From contig OY759270.1 of NCBI GenBank assembly GCA_963662155.1, forward strand, positions 14,849,008-14,913,007: a stretch of DNA of 64,000 bases, given 5' to 3'. The notes under the pieces are model-generated. The model was given only the letters and a program-made list of their open reading frames with translations. It did not search any database and had not been told where the DNA came from. Shown here piece by piece: positions 1 through 10,805 of this stretch. The translations under genes and the position numbers were made by a program. Origin of the DNA: Lamellibrachia columna (Eukaryota; Annelida; Polychaeta; Sabellida; Siboglinidae). Position 1 is the stretch's first letter, and each line of letters begins with the position of its first letter.

Positions 1-564
1 TTCAGCTTGAGACAGTCTGTATTCTAGTACGATACTCGAATACACTCACTTTTTCAGCTCACTCGAATGAACTTGTAACATAATTTTTGGAATAGTCCAG
101 CATGTGTTCTGTAATCAAATTCTATATAGCCAGTTGTTATTCCATACTGAAAGTTATAATAATTTTTTACCTGGTGCCACAATACACCTATGTAAACAGA
201 CCCACATATCACTTTTGAGTGTGGATTACTGAAAAGACACACACCTCAACTTGTCGAATTGCATAACATTACATAACCTACTTAGTGGAGTCCTCAAAAA
301 CAACTCACCTTCCATGTGAAACAGTTACGTCAGCTCACTAGGCCATATCAGATAACAACTGGGCCTGTCCAGGATTTTCTCAACTCCCAATAAATGTGTG
401 CTCTTCACATGGACTTGAGTAAAGGTGACTGTGTCTAATTAACTGAAATAAACAAAAGTTGACTGCTAAGTAATTATATTATAATGCGACTTGTTCTGCT
501 TTGATGTAACTTATCAGAGGGAGGCTGCACTAGATTGAAGATGTCCCCACCCCCCCCTAATATA
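1..564 (+). repeat. Right-hand end of a 1.34-kb unit array (partial unit)
   Basis: The sequence matches 21159-21721, the last part of the array that ends at 21722. It stops inside the C-rich tract of the unit and passes directly into LINE sequence. The same junction is seen at 21722. Another array like the one at 9-21.7 kb may therefore lie just left of the window. Confidence 0.85.
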
Positions 565-780
565 CTGGATGCAGACATACTAGTAAAGAGAGTGGAAGAG
601 AAAGGTGAAAAAACATAAAGGATGCAAGAAAAGGGGAACGAACAGCTAAGATCGATGGACTGCGTGAGGTGGGATATGAGAAGATCGGGGGAAGATGAAT
701 GATGGAGAGGGGCAAGATGAAAGATGGAGAGGGACAAGATGAAAGATGGAGAGGGGGCAGCCGATAGAAAAATATGGAAA
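565..780 (+). pseudogene. LINE reverse-transcriptase relic, C-terminal scrap
   Basis: The DNA is nearly identical to the LINE C-terminal region at 2420-2590, with an extra short internal duplication of a purine-rich stretch near 690-750. It joins the 1.34-kb array abruptly on its left. A stop interrupts the frame and only a non-functional fragment remains. Confidence 0.7.
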
Positions 781-1230
781 GATAAAACAGAAAGAGTGAC
801 TCGACAATATTTTACCTGAACCTAACCCATGAACATAAGTGAAAAAAGAGGAAAAGCACCGATAGTTTGGTAAAAAAAAGTTAGGTTTAATAAATCTAAT
901 AATATGGTCAACATTTTCATAAGCAGTGTATAAATTGCTTATGAGAAAAAACATTATTTCAATAGAATATTTGCTAAATATTTACAAAATCAATCTCTCA
1001 TATGTATCTCTGTTTGAGCAATATGCATTTTACCATATGGTTGTACTCATATAAACGACGTAATCTTCTTGACTACAGCATGCTCATAAAAATCAAATAT
1101 CCTTTGTCAAGAAGGATGTACAGTGAAAGTATAAATAAAAACATTAAACAAATCAATCTGGTTACCAAATCATAAGCCATTACTACTCAGCGCAAATACT
1201 GATTTATTAGAACAACTGTAAAAGTTAGTT
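780..1230 (+). repeat. LINE-linked non-coding repeat segment
   Basis: A segment of about 450 bp runs from the motif tgaacctaacccatgaaca to gaacaactgt. It recurs at 2615-3030, 21960-22375 and 23775-24185, and inverted within 40610-41330, 46555-47345 and 63075-63845. In the inverted copies it is interrupted by a KCTD3/SHKBP1-like exon, which is absent here. Confidence 0.75.
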
Positions 1231-1600
1231 TCTCAATCTAATGTGACATTCTCCCGTCCCCCACAATTCATTGTTACAGTTTTTGCAATGTCTGTTTCAC
1301 TCATAATCCAATGAATTTGCAAGAGCACCATCAATGGCCTGCTTCCAAGGCGGTTATGTCTACTTATGACACCAACCTGTACCAACACACAAAGTGGGGA
1401 TAGGCAAGCGCGATCCGATTGAAGTGACCCTTGATATTGTTTACTCTCGGTCCACCAAAATTGTTCCTGGCTGCCGCAGCACCTGCAAAAACACCTAAAG
1501 TAAAGGCATGTTTATGTCTACACAGCACTGTATCCACTCCTTGGGATTGTTCAACGTGCTTAACAGTTCACTCCCTGGCTGACCTGTTCATTCCAACACC
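1231..1600 (-). repeat. Inverted copy of the SINE-tail and intron block of 46.2-46.5 kb
   Basis: The reverse complement matches 46200-46530, including the segments ttcatcgttacagt-like, tatccccactttgtg and gttgaacaatcccaaggact. An open frame across it (1431-1763) is chance reading through repeat DNA. Copy II equivalent is 22387-22760. Confidence 0.7.
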
Positions 1601-1639
1601 TTTTGTACTTATCTGGGAGTCTGACGTTGTAATGAATTG

Positions 1640-2580
1640 GTTGTATTTAGTCAGTTCTGTGTCATGGCGAGCAACACCCAGAACTGTCATGTTCCTGAGA
1701 ACAAAAAGAAGAGTTGTGGTTGGATGTGGGTTGTCGGAAGAGTTTAAAGTTAACATCGGTTAGAGGCAAGGAAATGACCCTTTATTCTTTATCATGGTGG
1801 TGGCACTAATCAGCAGGAATATCAGCATGAAGGATGTTCTTAGGGAGGGGATGTATGCAAACGATCTGGCCATGATAGCAGACAAAAAACAAGAACTACA
1901 GGAAGTGTTGGAGCAATGGAAGTGGATGTTCAAAAAGCACGGACCGATAATGAGCCGGGAGAAGACAGAAGAGATGTGGGTTTGACATCAGAGAGAGGAC
2001 TTGAACATTAGTTTGGATGATAAGGAGTTCAACCAAGTGGATGGCTTTGTGTAACTTGGAGGAATGGTTAATGAGGATGAGCATTCAGAGGTAGAAATAC
2101 GATGCCGGATACAACAGGGAGCGAATGCTTGGGGAAAGGTTGAGGGAGTCATGTTGGACAGAAACATTTTGAAAAAGCTGAAAAGGAAAGTCCTGAGAGC
2201 TTGTGTTACACAAGCATGCCTTAATCTGTATCTGGAGACAGTGGCGTTGACAGAACAACAACAGCAGCTGAAAGTTGGTTCTGGTTTTGTCGAATAACAC
2301 GAACAAAGAGGGTTGACGAAAGAAAGATGAACGACCTGACGAAATATGTGATGCAACAAAACAGTTCAACCGGAAGATTGGTGAGAAGCAAGCTGAAATG
2401 GGCAGGCCACATGGTAAGGATGGATGCAGACATACTAGTGAAGAGAGTGGAAGAGAAAGGTGAAAAAACATCAAGGATGCAAGAAAAGGGGAACGAACAG
2501 CTAAGATCGAAGGACTGCGTGAGGTGGGATATGAGAAGATCGGGGGAAGATGAAAGATGGAGAGAGGGCAGCCGATAAAA
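1640..2580 (+). pseudogene. LINE reverse-transcriptase relic
   Basis: Three broken frames (1431-1763, 1794-1985 and 2064-2297 plus 2327-2578) together give the C-terminal half of a LINE reverse transcriptase. The catalytic YADD motif is altered to YAND at about residue 23 of the second piece, followed by a motif ending in QELQEVLEQW. Next come a region ending in ETVALTEQQQQ and the RLVRSKLKWAGHMVRMDAD region, which I recall as typical of the C-terminal part of such proteins in many animals. Two in-frame stops (after EEMWV, and at the DGFV-LGG step) and the missing N-terminal domains show it is dead. The clade is not certain. Confidence 0.8.
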
Positions 2581-3032
2581 AAGTATGGAAAAAAAAGAAT
2601 AAAGAATGACTGGACTATTATTTTACCTGAACCTAACCCATGAACATCAGTGAAAAAAGAGGAAAAGCACCGTTAGTTTGGTAAAAAAAAGTTATGTTTA
2701 ATAAATCCAATAATATGGTCAACATTTTCATAAGCAGTGTATAAATTGCTTATGAGAAAAAACATTATTTCAATAGAATATTTGCTAAATATTTACAAAA
2801 TCAATCTCTCATATGTATCTTTGTTTGAGCAATATGCATTTTACCATAGGGTTGTACTCATATAAACGACGTACTTTTCTTGACTACAGCATGCTCATAA
2901 AAAATCAAATATCCTTTGACAAGAAGGATGTACAGTGAAAGTATAAATAAAAACATTAAACAAATCAATCTGGTTACCAAAACATAAGCCATTACTACTC
3001 AGCGCAAATACTGATTTATTAGAACAACTGTG
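2581..3032 (+). repeat. LINE-linked non-coding repeat segment
   Basis: A second copy of the 450-bp segment at 780-1230, directly after the reverse-transcriptase relic. It probably represents the element's 3' untranslated part or long-associated flank. It ends at gaacaactgt, after which the sequence becomes GC-rich and unrelated. Confidence 0.75.
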
Positions 3033-3420
3033 AGCTCACTGTCAATCCAACACGCCGCTAACTTTGTCTATTGCCAGGGCGGCTTGGCGATAATCTCGCG
3101 CTAAGTTTGCAGTCAACTATTGAAACACGTCGAAGACGAGTGGGAATTGCGTCTCTACGTCGGTGATCGCGACGACGTCGGCGCCTCGAAAATAGGAGGC
3201 TTCGACAACGGCGACAATGTGGTCGTATGTTTGATGCGACAGTTCATCGACGACAGCGAACTCATGACGACGGCGCTCGGCAGCATCAAACCGCTGCCCA
3301 AATACATATTTGTCTTGCTCGACGTCACCCAATCTTCATCCATTCGCCCACGTCTACAGCAACTGCTCTTACAAGACTCTGCCTCCATCCAGGTCAAGTG
3401 AAGCACTGGTGCACGACTCC
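3033..3420 (-). other. GC-rich open segment of unknown origin, copy I
   Basis: This short segment is markedly richer in G+C and CpG than its surroundings. In copy II one minus-strand frame stays open for 98 residues (24190-24486) with an even, protein-like composition. Here the same frame is cut at 3117-3332 by a CAG to TAG change. The plus-strand frame 3120-3401 is also open. I do not recognise the protein. It could be a fragment of a viral-type, bacterial or mobile-element gene. Confidence 0.4.
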
Positions 3421-3954
3421 GACGTCTCTTTGATGCGATACCAATGCTAGTTTCCTTCCAGGACACACGTTAGATGATGTAAACATTATAGCAAATAATC
3501 AATCATCTTTGATATAGAATTCAACGCTCCCCATCAAAGACACCGCGTGCGACACAAGTGTTGACTTTGTACCAGGATACACGTGTGTAACAAACACTGA
3601 TACGCAGACACGCTTCCCTGCCGACGTTTAATAAAAGCCACATGCCGTGATATGAGCTGGTATGCGCATTGAACTATAGAGGCCTATGTTGCAACATTAG
3701 TTTTTGCGCGGTTTATTAATTTACTTTTCGTACTAGTGTTAGCAGTAAGATGCGCGCATGAGTAAACTACAGGGTGGTGCGAACCATGGCCATATTAAAT
3801 ATTGCTAAACACTTGTACATGTCTGCATTAACAAACAAACGGCATATCTCCCTACCGCGCTGCCTCCTCTCCCTTCCTCGCTTCTTCTCTGACCCTTCTC
3901 CTTCTCTCCCATCGAATGGGGCGTGACAACGTTCCAGATAGAACGTCAGGCTCC

Positions 3955-4195
3955 CAGTCGTGAAAACCCTAGCTTGAACCGTCTTGCTGCCGTTTCGAAG
4001 CTTTGGCAATTTGTTTCACCAAACGTTGCAACAGCTCATTCGTTTGTATGAATGAGTATCTGGCTATATGCAGTGGTGATTATACGTACGAATGGTCTTC
4101 GAGCAGTAACTGCAGCATGACTGCATGAGTGCTTCCCAGAGAAGTCGAGATGGAGTTGGAATGAACAGGTGTGCTAGGGGTGAAGTGTAAAACAC
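3955..4195 (+). repeat. Old SINE relic, copy I
   Basis: The sequence holds the diagnostic run of the SINE seen at 45986 and 62829. It has a B-box-like cttgaaccgtcttgctgcc, then tcgaagctttggcaatttgtt, then gtaactgcagcatgactg, gcttcccagagaa, ggaatgaacaggtg and acacgttgaac. It is diverged and has lost a clear A box. Copies II and III are at 25109-25345 and, inverted, 60615-60860. Confidence 0.6.
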
Positions 4196-4533
4196 GTTGA
4201 ACACTGAACGTACACTAACTGATGCGTAGTATTATTGTTTGGTGTAACCATGTTGAGAAAATTGCTGTAAACAGAACGATTACGTATCCTCAATAGAACA
4301 ACACACATGTGTCGATACAATTAGGATACCAGAATAATTGCTACATAGAAATTGCGCTTCTAAGTGAGGATTACAACGTCATTCAGGGCGTTGACAGGTG
4401 TCAAGGCGTGGTGTTTCAATAGATTATGTTATGCAAACAGGACAACGCCGTCCGAGCGCATGGACAATGCGTGTTGTAGTTCGTTGATTACTTCCGCCAG
4501 CACAGACAACAAACCACAATGGTTCATTCCTGT

Positions 4534-4725
4534 TTACCAGCCAGCATGCGGGGAGTTCTTGCATTTAGCGTGTCTTATATAGCAATCCATGCGAAGTTGG
4601 TGATTCTTCTTCCAAAAATTGGTATACGGTGTACGGCCTACCATGACCGAAGAATGATCAATTGGAGAAATATGGAGGAGTGTGCAAGATAGCATTTCGT
4701 GAGCTACATCCGTGTTGGAGTGCAT
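4534..4725 (-). other. Conserved 63-codon open frame in the triplicated block, copy I
   Basis: A 63-residue frame beginning MHSNTDVAHEML and ending HAKCKNSPHAGW is kept in all three copies (25684-25875 minus, 59699-59890 plus) with only a few changes. It has no recognisable domain. Conservation here may only reflect recent duplication, so a real gene is doubtful. Confidence 0.2.
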
Positions 4726-6233
4726 GTTATCTGCTTCAACATACGTTGTATATCAATAGCACACGCTGCGTGCTTCCTGTGGTGTTCTCTGTAAAAGCTG
4801 ATCTCATCTAGATAGGTAGAAATGCATTGCGTTGACAGCCAGTCGGACGAAATTGGTGAAGAAAGAGATGATTCGAGACAGCTACTAACAAAAGGAGCAT
4901 TATAAACAGGGACTTTGTGACCTACCAGAATGCGGAAGGTTTGTGTATAAACATTATTTGGCTTTGTAGATAAATAATATCTATACTACGGAGTACACAT
5001 ATTTGATATGGTTTTAATTCTGATACATATTTTATTCATTCTACAAACGATTGATCATTTCATATGGAGTTTTGGTTAATGTATTGGGACAGATTACTTA
5101 TTAGTGACAACTATGTTTTTCTGCTTCTGATGCAACTGATGACTGTGTATTAGTCGCACGAAAATGTTGCTAGATTGTTGCTGGCAAGGAGACGAGACAC
5201 TTTCTATGCGTTTTGGCTTATTGTTGGCTAACGTAACAGTTAACAAAGTAACGGCGGTGGGAATTGCTAGATGCATAGATAATAAACAGACATACCAGTT
5301 ATCACAACTGTTCGATGATACTATTGCCAATATAATAAACCTTTTCCACTTGGAGTGTGTTGTATTCCTAAGACAGGGTTTTGTAGGGTTGTTGATATCA
5401 ATTACACGGCCAACGTTCTAGTAGACGCCATCTTAGAGTGATAACTTCCGGCGCATGCGCATAATTCCACCACTAGATCTGCATAATTCAATATCAATAA
5501 CATAGACTAGTAATATTATTTATGCATGTTATACACTTTGCAGCATTACAACATGAACTATGCCATATAAGAAACATTCTAATTAACTAAATTGTTTAAT
5601 TAGTAGTTGTTATATCAGTTAAATGTAAAGTTAACCTGTTTCAAGAGTTCACACCACAAATTCAGCTAAATAGGTTTACCTACTATATAAACGGGTTGTC
5701 GTGTTGTCATAGGAGGTTACAAGTTCAACATATAGGGATTGTCAGTAGTTTGGCTGGAGAACTACAGGAAGGTCTGGGGGCCGACAAATCTCTCCCCTGA
5801 GAGCTGCTCGATATGTAACCATAAGAGACCCGGTGACTGTGGATTGGTCTCTCCAGCGACCGATAGGAGGTGCAACCAAATAGCAGATAATGCTAAGTGT
5901 CACTCACGTCATTGGACTCTTATTTTTTAAACAAAAGTACATCGATCATTACATATTCAGATTCAGGTTATTATTCTCGATTCGCATTAGTTGGTCAATC
6001 GGCATCAGTTTTATTGTTATCGTAGCAAACGTCTGTCAATCCGTAATCAATTACATGTAAATTATTACGTTGATGTCCTTCCTTGCATTTTAGTAAATCA
6101 ATGCTTTCATTATATCACTCTACGTCACTCCCTAAACAAAAAGGCTATATAATATTAGTGTTTTATGGCACTCCAGCAAACATGCAAATTTGTTCTCATC
6201 GAACAACAGCCAGGCGACACTGTTAAGCTAATG

Positions 6234-6974
6234 CTTTCCACACGTTTTGATTTTACTGTGCTTCTCTACATGAAATCTAAAGTCGCATAAGGAAACGTCT
6301 TGCAACATATTGTGTGCACCTAATCGATTCAAATAGACATGCAAAATTTACCCCACCAATAATAACTAACTCGGATTTACTTGCATTTAACTTTAATGTG
6401 GTCTCTGTCATCCAATGGAAGATTTTGTGGAGACAATCCCTGAGCTAGTTTTGGAAGTGATTTGTATCTCATGTAGCCAAAATAGCATAGGTCTGTGATT
6501 TATTAGCATACACTTGGTGATCCAAGTTGTGACGTTGGATAACTGAGCCAAGTAGAGTAGCGTAGAGAGTGAAACACCCTGAGGAACATTACGTGAAGTA
6601 GGGAGAGTAGCTGAGAAACAATTCGCTATATTCATTCTTTTGCATCTATCAGTTAAATATTATGAGAACCAGCTCTGTTCCAGATATGCCACACCACATT
6701 GACACACTTTTAATAAGTTGTCCTGTGACCAATGGTATCAAATGCGGCAGATAGCTTCAGCAAGAAAATGGTCTCCTTCCATACACTTCCTGGACCCACT
6801 ACCCAGTGTGTAGGTCCGCTCAAGTCTGGTCAATAACAGATTTAACACCTACACATGGTTCACTGAATGGTATTAATTCAGTCAACATTTGATCATTTGC
6901 TGTGTCGCCAGAACAGTCTGCATTGATTGTCCTTAAACACTTCCAGGAGAAACCATATGGCAATATCTTCATTA
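6234..6974 (-). pseudogene. L2/CR1-like LINE reverse-transcriptase relic, copy I
   Basis: On the minus strand, broken frames give LLKLSAAFDTI (motif A region), a YLTDR-like stretch, then ANCFSATLPTSRNVPQG (motif B, normally VPQGSVLGP), and WMTETTLKLNASKSEF, all in the order of L2/CR1-type reverse transcriptases. The YADD box is scrambled and many stops and frameshifts are present. The same relic is at 27388-28130 (minus) and 52690-53430 (plus), so it was there before the block was duplicated. Confidence 0.75.
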
Positions 6975-7193
6975 TGTTGGACCGTCGACTGCAACGGTAT
7001 TTTTTTTAATAATACAATAAGTTATAACATTTATATAAATTAAATTTAACAAAGGTAATAATAAATATATTTGTATGTGGGCGTTTTCACGTACAGGGTA
7101 CACTTTTGCCAAAATGAACTTTCCCGCATAGTATTGAAATAATTAATGGTGTAATATTAATTCAGTCTAAATATATATTCCTTGCTCACTTAC

Positions 7194-7690
7194 CATATGC
7201 TTCTGGGAAAATCTCAGCTGATTGATGCACAACAACCAACTCACTTCTTCGTGGTGACGTACTACTCACGAGAGATGGAATAAAGAGCTGACCCATTGTG
7301 TCTGCAATGATATTAACAGATGTCGTCATTTAATCATCCCAAAAGCCAATCAATGAATGGGTCAAATTTTCTAGTTTCTTTTAATGCAGGCCATGTGAAT
7401 ATGTTACACATTTTTTTTACAAATATCTTGTTACACATAGGTGTAAGAAAACCTGTCTACTTAAATGCTTCCTTTTCTGTCTGAATCAACCAATGGTTCC
7501 ATTCCAAAAATATATATAATTCGACCAAACATTACATCTATATTACACATCTGTTGAATACTAGTGGAATGATAGGATGAACATTTGAAGCAGTGTGCCG
7601 ACGACCATAAAAGGATCAACATTTGCACCAGTAAAAATACCCCAAAAAGCCATCTTGGTGCCCCCTGGGGCAAGACAGCTACCCATATAC
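7194..7690 (-). pseudogene. Exon-like segment B of an unrecognised gene, copy I (broken)
   Basis: On the minus strand this segment ends at a good splice donor (catatg followed by gtaagt) with a coding end reading EIFPEAYG. Upstream is a hydrophobic run, WLFGVFLLVQMLILLW, resembling a signal peptide or membrane segment, followed by a CFKC motif. Compared with the copies at 28352-28850 and 51720-52229 it has lost bases around 7370 and carries a stop (gat gat taa) near 7330. I do not recognise the protein. Confidence 0.4.
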
Positions 7691-7747
7691 CTGGGGCAGT
7701 TCGCTCTACAACTCCTTCCCGCGTGTTTTTAATGCAAGAGCAAGAGA

Positions 7748-8205
7748 GCTCTTTACACTTCTAGTAAGCTGTAATGTCCGTGAAAGACTAACCGGGTTGC
7801 GAGTGCAAAAATCACTTTACACTACAAGTCAGCTGTTATATCTGTATAGAGACTCACTGGTATGTAAGTGCAATAATTATTTGACACTTTGAGACAGTTG
7901 TATGGCCTATATAAAGACTCACTGGTATGTGAGTGGAAGAATAATTTTTCAATTCGAGTCAGCTGTAGTGTCGCAATAAAGACTGACTGGGCTGTGAGTA
8001 CAACACTCACTTGACATTTCAACTAAGCTGTAATATCTGTGTAAAGACTGACTTGGCTGTGAGTACAACAATCACTTTACACTTCAAGTAAGCTGTAATA
8101 TCTGTGTAAAGACTGACTGGGCTGTGAGTACAACAATCACTTTACACTTCAAGTAAGCTGTAATGTCTGCGTAAAGACTGACTTGGCTGTGAGTGCAATA
8201 ATCAG
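7748..8205. repeat. 65-bp minisatellite, about 7 units
   Basis: Units of 65 bp follow the pattern agctgtaatatctgtgtaaa, then gactgacttggctgtgagta, then caacaatcactttacacttc and aagta. The left units are more diverged than the right ones, as expected if the array grows at one end. It lies in the presumed intron between exon-like segments A and B. Copy II (28905-29490) has two more units. Confidence 0.9.
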
Positions 8206-8223
8206 CATGAGCCAAGAACTTAC

Positions 8224-8396
8224 GCTGTCGATGTTCTCATCCTTGTGTGGTTTGTCCCAGGTGACACCGACGCCGTCCTGTCGTGACGTCTTTACTGCTG
8301 GTACGTCAATTGTTGTGTAATCGAATGGCTCTGTGTCGTCCACTGATGTAGTCATGTTGTGTACTGACTTTTGTGACTGAGGTTTGATGGTGGCAC
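8224..8396 (-). other. Exon-like segment A of an unrecognised gene, copy I
   Basis: On the minus strand a 57-codon open segment lies between a splice acceptor (cattccag) and a donor (gacagc followed by gtaagt). It reads ATIKPQSQKSVHN at the start and DKPHKDENIDS at the end. It is identical in sense in copy II (29514-29686). The protein is rich in Thr, Asp and Lys and has no motif I can name. Splice sites on both sides and conserved frame favour a real exon. Confidence 0.45.
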
Positions 8397-8519
8397 CTGG
8401 AATGATGACATCAAGTCTATACAGGCAATACATATCAGTCAGTGTTGTAGTTTGATCATTATAATAGTTTACAGAAATTACAAAATAACTTATCTGGGAG
8501 TCCGACTTATCTGGGAGTC

Positions 8520-9088
8520 TGACTTTGTAATGAGTTGGTTGTATTTAGTCAGTTCTGTGTCATGGCGTGCAACACCCATAACAGTCATGTTCCTGAGAAC
8601 AAAAACAAGAGTTGTGGTTGGATATGGGTTGTCGGAAGAGTTTAAAGTTAACTTCGGTTAGAGGCAAGGAAATGACCCTTTACTCTTTATCATGGTGTTG
8701 GCACTAATCAGCAGGAAGATCAGCATAAAGGATGTTCTCAGAAAGGGGATGTATGCAAACGATCTGGCCATGATAGCAGAAAAAAAACAAGAACTACAGG
8801 AAGTGTTGGAGCAATGGAAGAGGATGTTCAAGAAGCACGGACCGATAATGAGCCGGGAGAAGACAGAAGAGATGTGTGTTTTACATCAGAGAGAGGACTT
8901 GAACATTAGTTTGGATGATGAGGAGTTCAACCAAGTGGATGGCTTTGTTTAACTTGGAGGAATGGTTAATGAGGATGAGCATTCAGAGGTAGAAATGCGA
9001 TGCCGGATACAACAGGGAGCGAATGCTCGGGGAAAGGTAGAGGGAGTCATGTTGGACAGAAACATTTTGAAAAATCTGAAAAGGAAAG
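8520..9088 (+). pseudogene. LINE reverse-transcriptase relic, left part before the array
   Basis: Frames at 8452-8661 and 8692-8952 repeat the sequence of 1640-2190, with YAND in place of YADD. The copy runs to aaaaggaaagt and then switches at 9089 to a mid-point of the 1.34-kb unit. The LINE resumes at 21722, about 230 bp further on in the LINE sequence. The array therefore sits inside a LINE relic. Confidence 0.8.
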
Positions 9089-9464
9089 TATATTTTTTTA
9101 CCTGGTGCCACAATACACCTATGTAAACAGACCCAAATATCACCTTTGAGTGTGGATTACTGAAAAGCCAGACACCGCAACTTGTCGAATTGCATAACAT
9201 TACATAACCTACTTAGTGGAGTCCTCAAAAACAACTCACCTTCCATGTGAAACAGTTACGTCAGCTCACTAGGCCATATCAGAAAACAGCTGGGCCTGTC
9301 CAGGATTTTCTCAACTCCCAATAGATGTGTGCTCTTCACATGGGCTTGATAAAGGTGACTGTGTCTAATTAACTGAAATAAACAAAAGTTGACTGCTAAG
9401 TAATTATATTATAATGTGACTTGTTCTGCTTTGATGTAACTGATCAGAGGGAGGCTGCACTAGT

Positions 9465-10805
9465 TTGAAGATGTCCCCACCCCCCCCCCCAATATTCTGG
9501 TCTCCTGTCACTGTCATCTGGTTTCTCAGGTGTATTAGACGTCTTTGCATTCAGATAACGGTTTTGTCACTTTCATTAGTAATTTTACTTGGATTTACCT
9601 GGGATTTTAATATGGAGGAGACAACACATGATAGTAGTAGTAGTAGTAGAAAGAGTGAGGTGAAATGTCCACCTGTTGGTGGAATTAAGATGAAAATTGG
9701 TGGCTTCAAGACCGGCCACTGTTACCACAAACCATCAGATGCAGCAATCCAACAGGAACCCAGTGGGGTTAGCAGTGGGGTTTGGTTGCCACGGCTAAGC
9801 CAGGATGACTTTGACAGTGTGGTGCAAACCACTCCTTCAGGATTGCTGGCAGTTTCCGACGTGTATTCATGCGCCCACGTGGCCCATAGCAGAAAAATTC
9901 CCATAAATCCCTCCGCCAGTTAAACTCTCCAAAAAATGCACTATTTCACAGCCAATAGCTTCTATAAACAAACCTGTGAATATTCATGCTCAAAGGCACT
10001 CATGTCACATAATATGAATTTATTAAGTTCACATTTCACAATTTCGCGTGCCCTACATTCGTGTGAAACAGTAAACAGGAAGGTCAACTGTTGTCTTACC
10101 CCAAATAAAAATGGTAACTGTGCAGAATTTTTTTTAATTTAGACTGTTGATAAAGGTAAATGGAAATCATGCATTCATGCAAAAAATCTATGTCCTACCT
10201 AGTTGTTGGAGTTGCTTACATACACAAGGAACCACTACCTGTGGTGGGCAGAACAAACATATATGAACTACTTCAGCTTGAGACAGTCTGTATTCTAGTA
10301 CGATACTCGAATACACTCACTTTTTCAGCTCACTCGAATGAACTTGTAACATAATTTTTTGGAATAGTCCAGCATGTGTTCTGTAATCAAATTCTATATA
10401 GCCAGTTGTTATTCCATACTGAAAGTTATAATAATTTTTTACCTGGAGCCACAATACACCTATGTAAACAGACCCAAATATCACCTTTGAGTGTGGATTA
10501 CTGAAAAGACAGACACCGCAACTTGTCGAATTGCATAACATTACACAACCTACTTAGTGGAGTCCTCAAAAACAACACACTTTCATGTGAAACAGTTACG
10601 TCAGCTCACTAGGCCATATCAGATAACAGCTGGGCCTGTCCAGGATTTTCTCAACTCCCAATAGATGTGTGCTCTTCACATGGACTTGAGTAAAGGTGAC
10701 TGTGTCTAATTAACTGAAATATACAAAAGTTGACTGCTAAGTAATTATATTATAATTTGACTTGTTCTGCTTTGATGTAACTTATCAGAGGGAGGCTGCA
10801 CTAGT
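9465..10805 (+). repeat. Array unit 1 (short)
   Basis: This 1341-bp unit carries the transposase N-terminal frame from ATG 9612 to a stop at 9921-9923. After the residues SGLLAVSD the frame crosses the internal deletion and reads VYSCAHVAHSRK from the former 3' part of the element before ending. Downstream are the shared non-coding landmarks ttcgcgtgccctacattcg and gtggtgggcagaac. Confidence 0.85.

Larger units (their letters stand above)
1..8950 (+). repeat. Segmental duplication, copy I
   Basis: This stretch recurs at 21159-30239 in the same orientation. Position 1 aligns with 21159, 1431 with 22587, 4534 with 25684 and 8692 with 29982. Mismatches are about 1-2 % by eye, and the offset grows from about 21155 to 21290 because copy II holds two extra 65-bp minisatellite units. 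Contents in order are the end of a 1.34-kb array, LINE pieces, a GC-rich open segment, SINE relics, an L2-like relic, exon-like segments and a truncated LINE. It could be a true tandem duplication or two haplotypes joined by the assembler. Confidence 0.9.

Noticed and set aside
7748..8205. Possible CRISPR-like array (regular repeats of 65 bp)
   Set aside because: Repeats are directly adjacent with no unique spacers, in a eukaryotic context. It is a minisatellite.
9465..9611. Upstream start of the transposase frame (MSPPPP and a hydrophobic stretch before residue 50)
   Set aside because: The frame opens on a TTG or on an ATG in a C-rich tract whose length varies between units and shifts the frame in units 2 and 6. 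The common ATG of MEETTHD is the better start.
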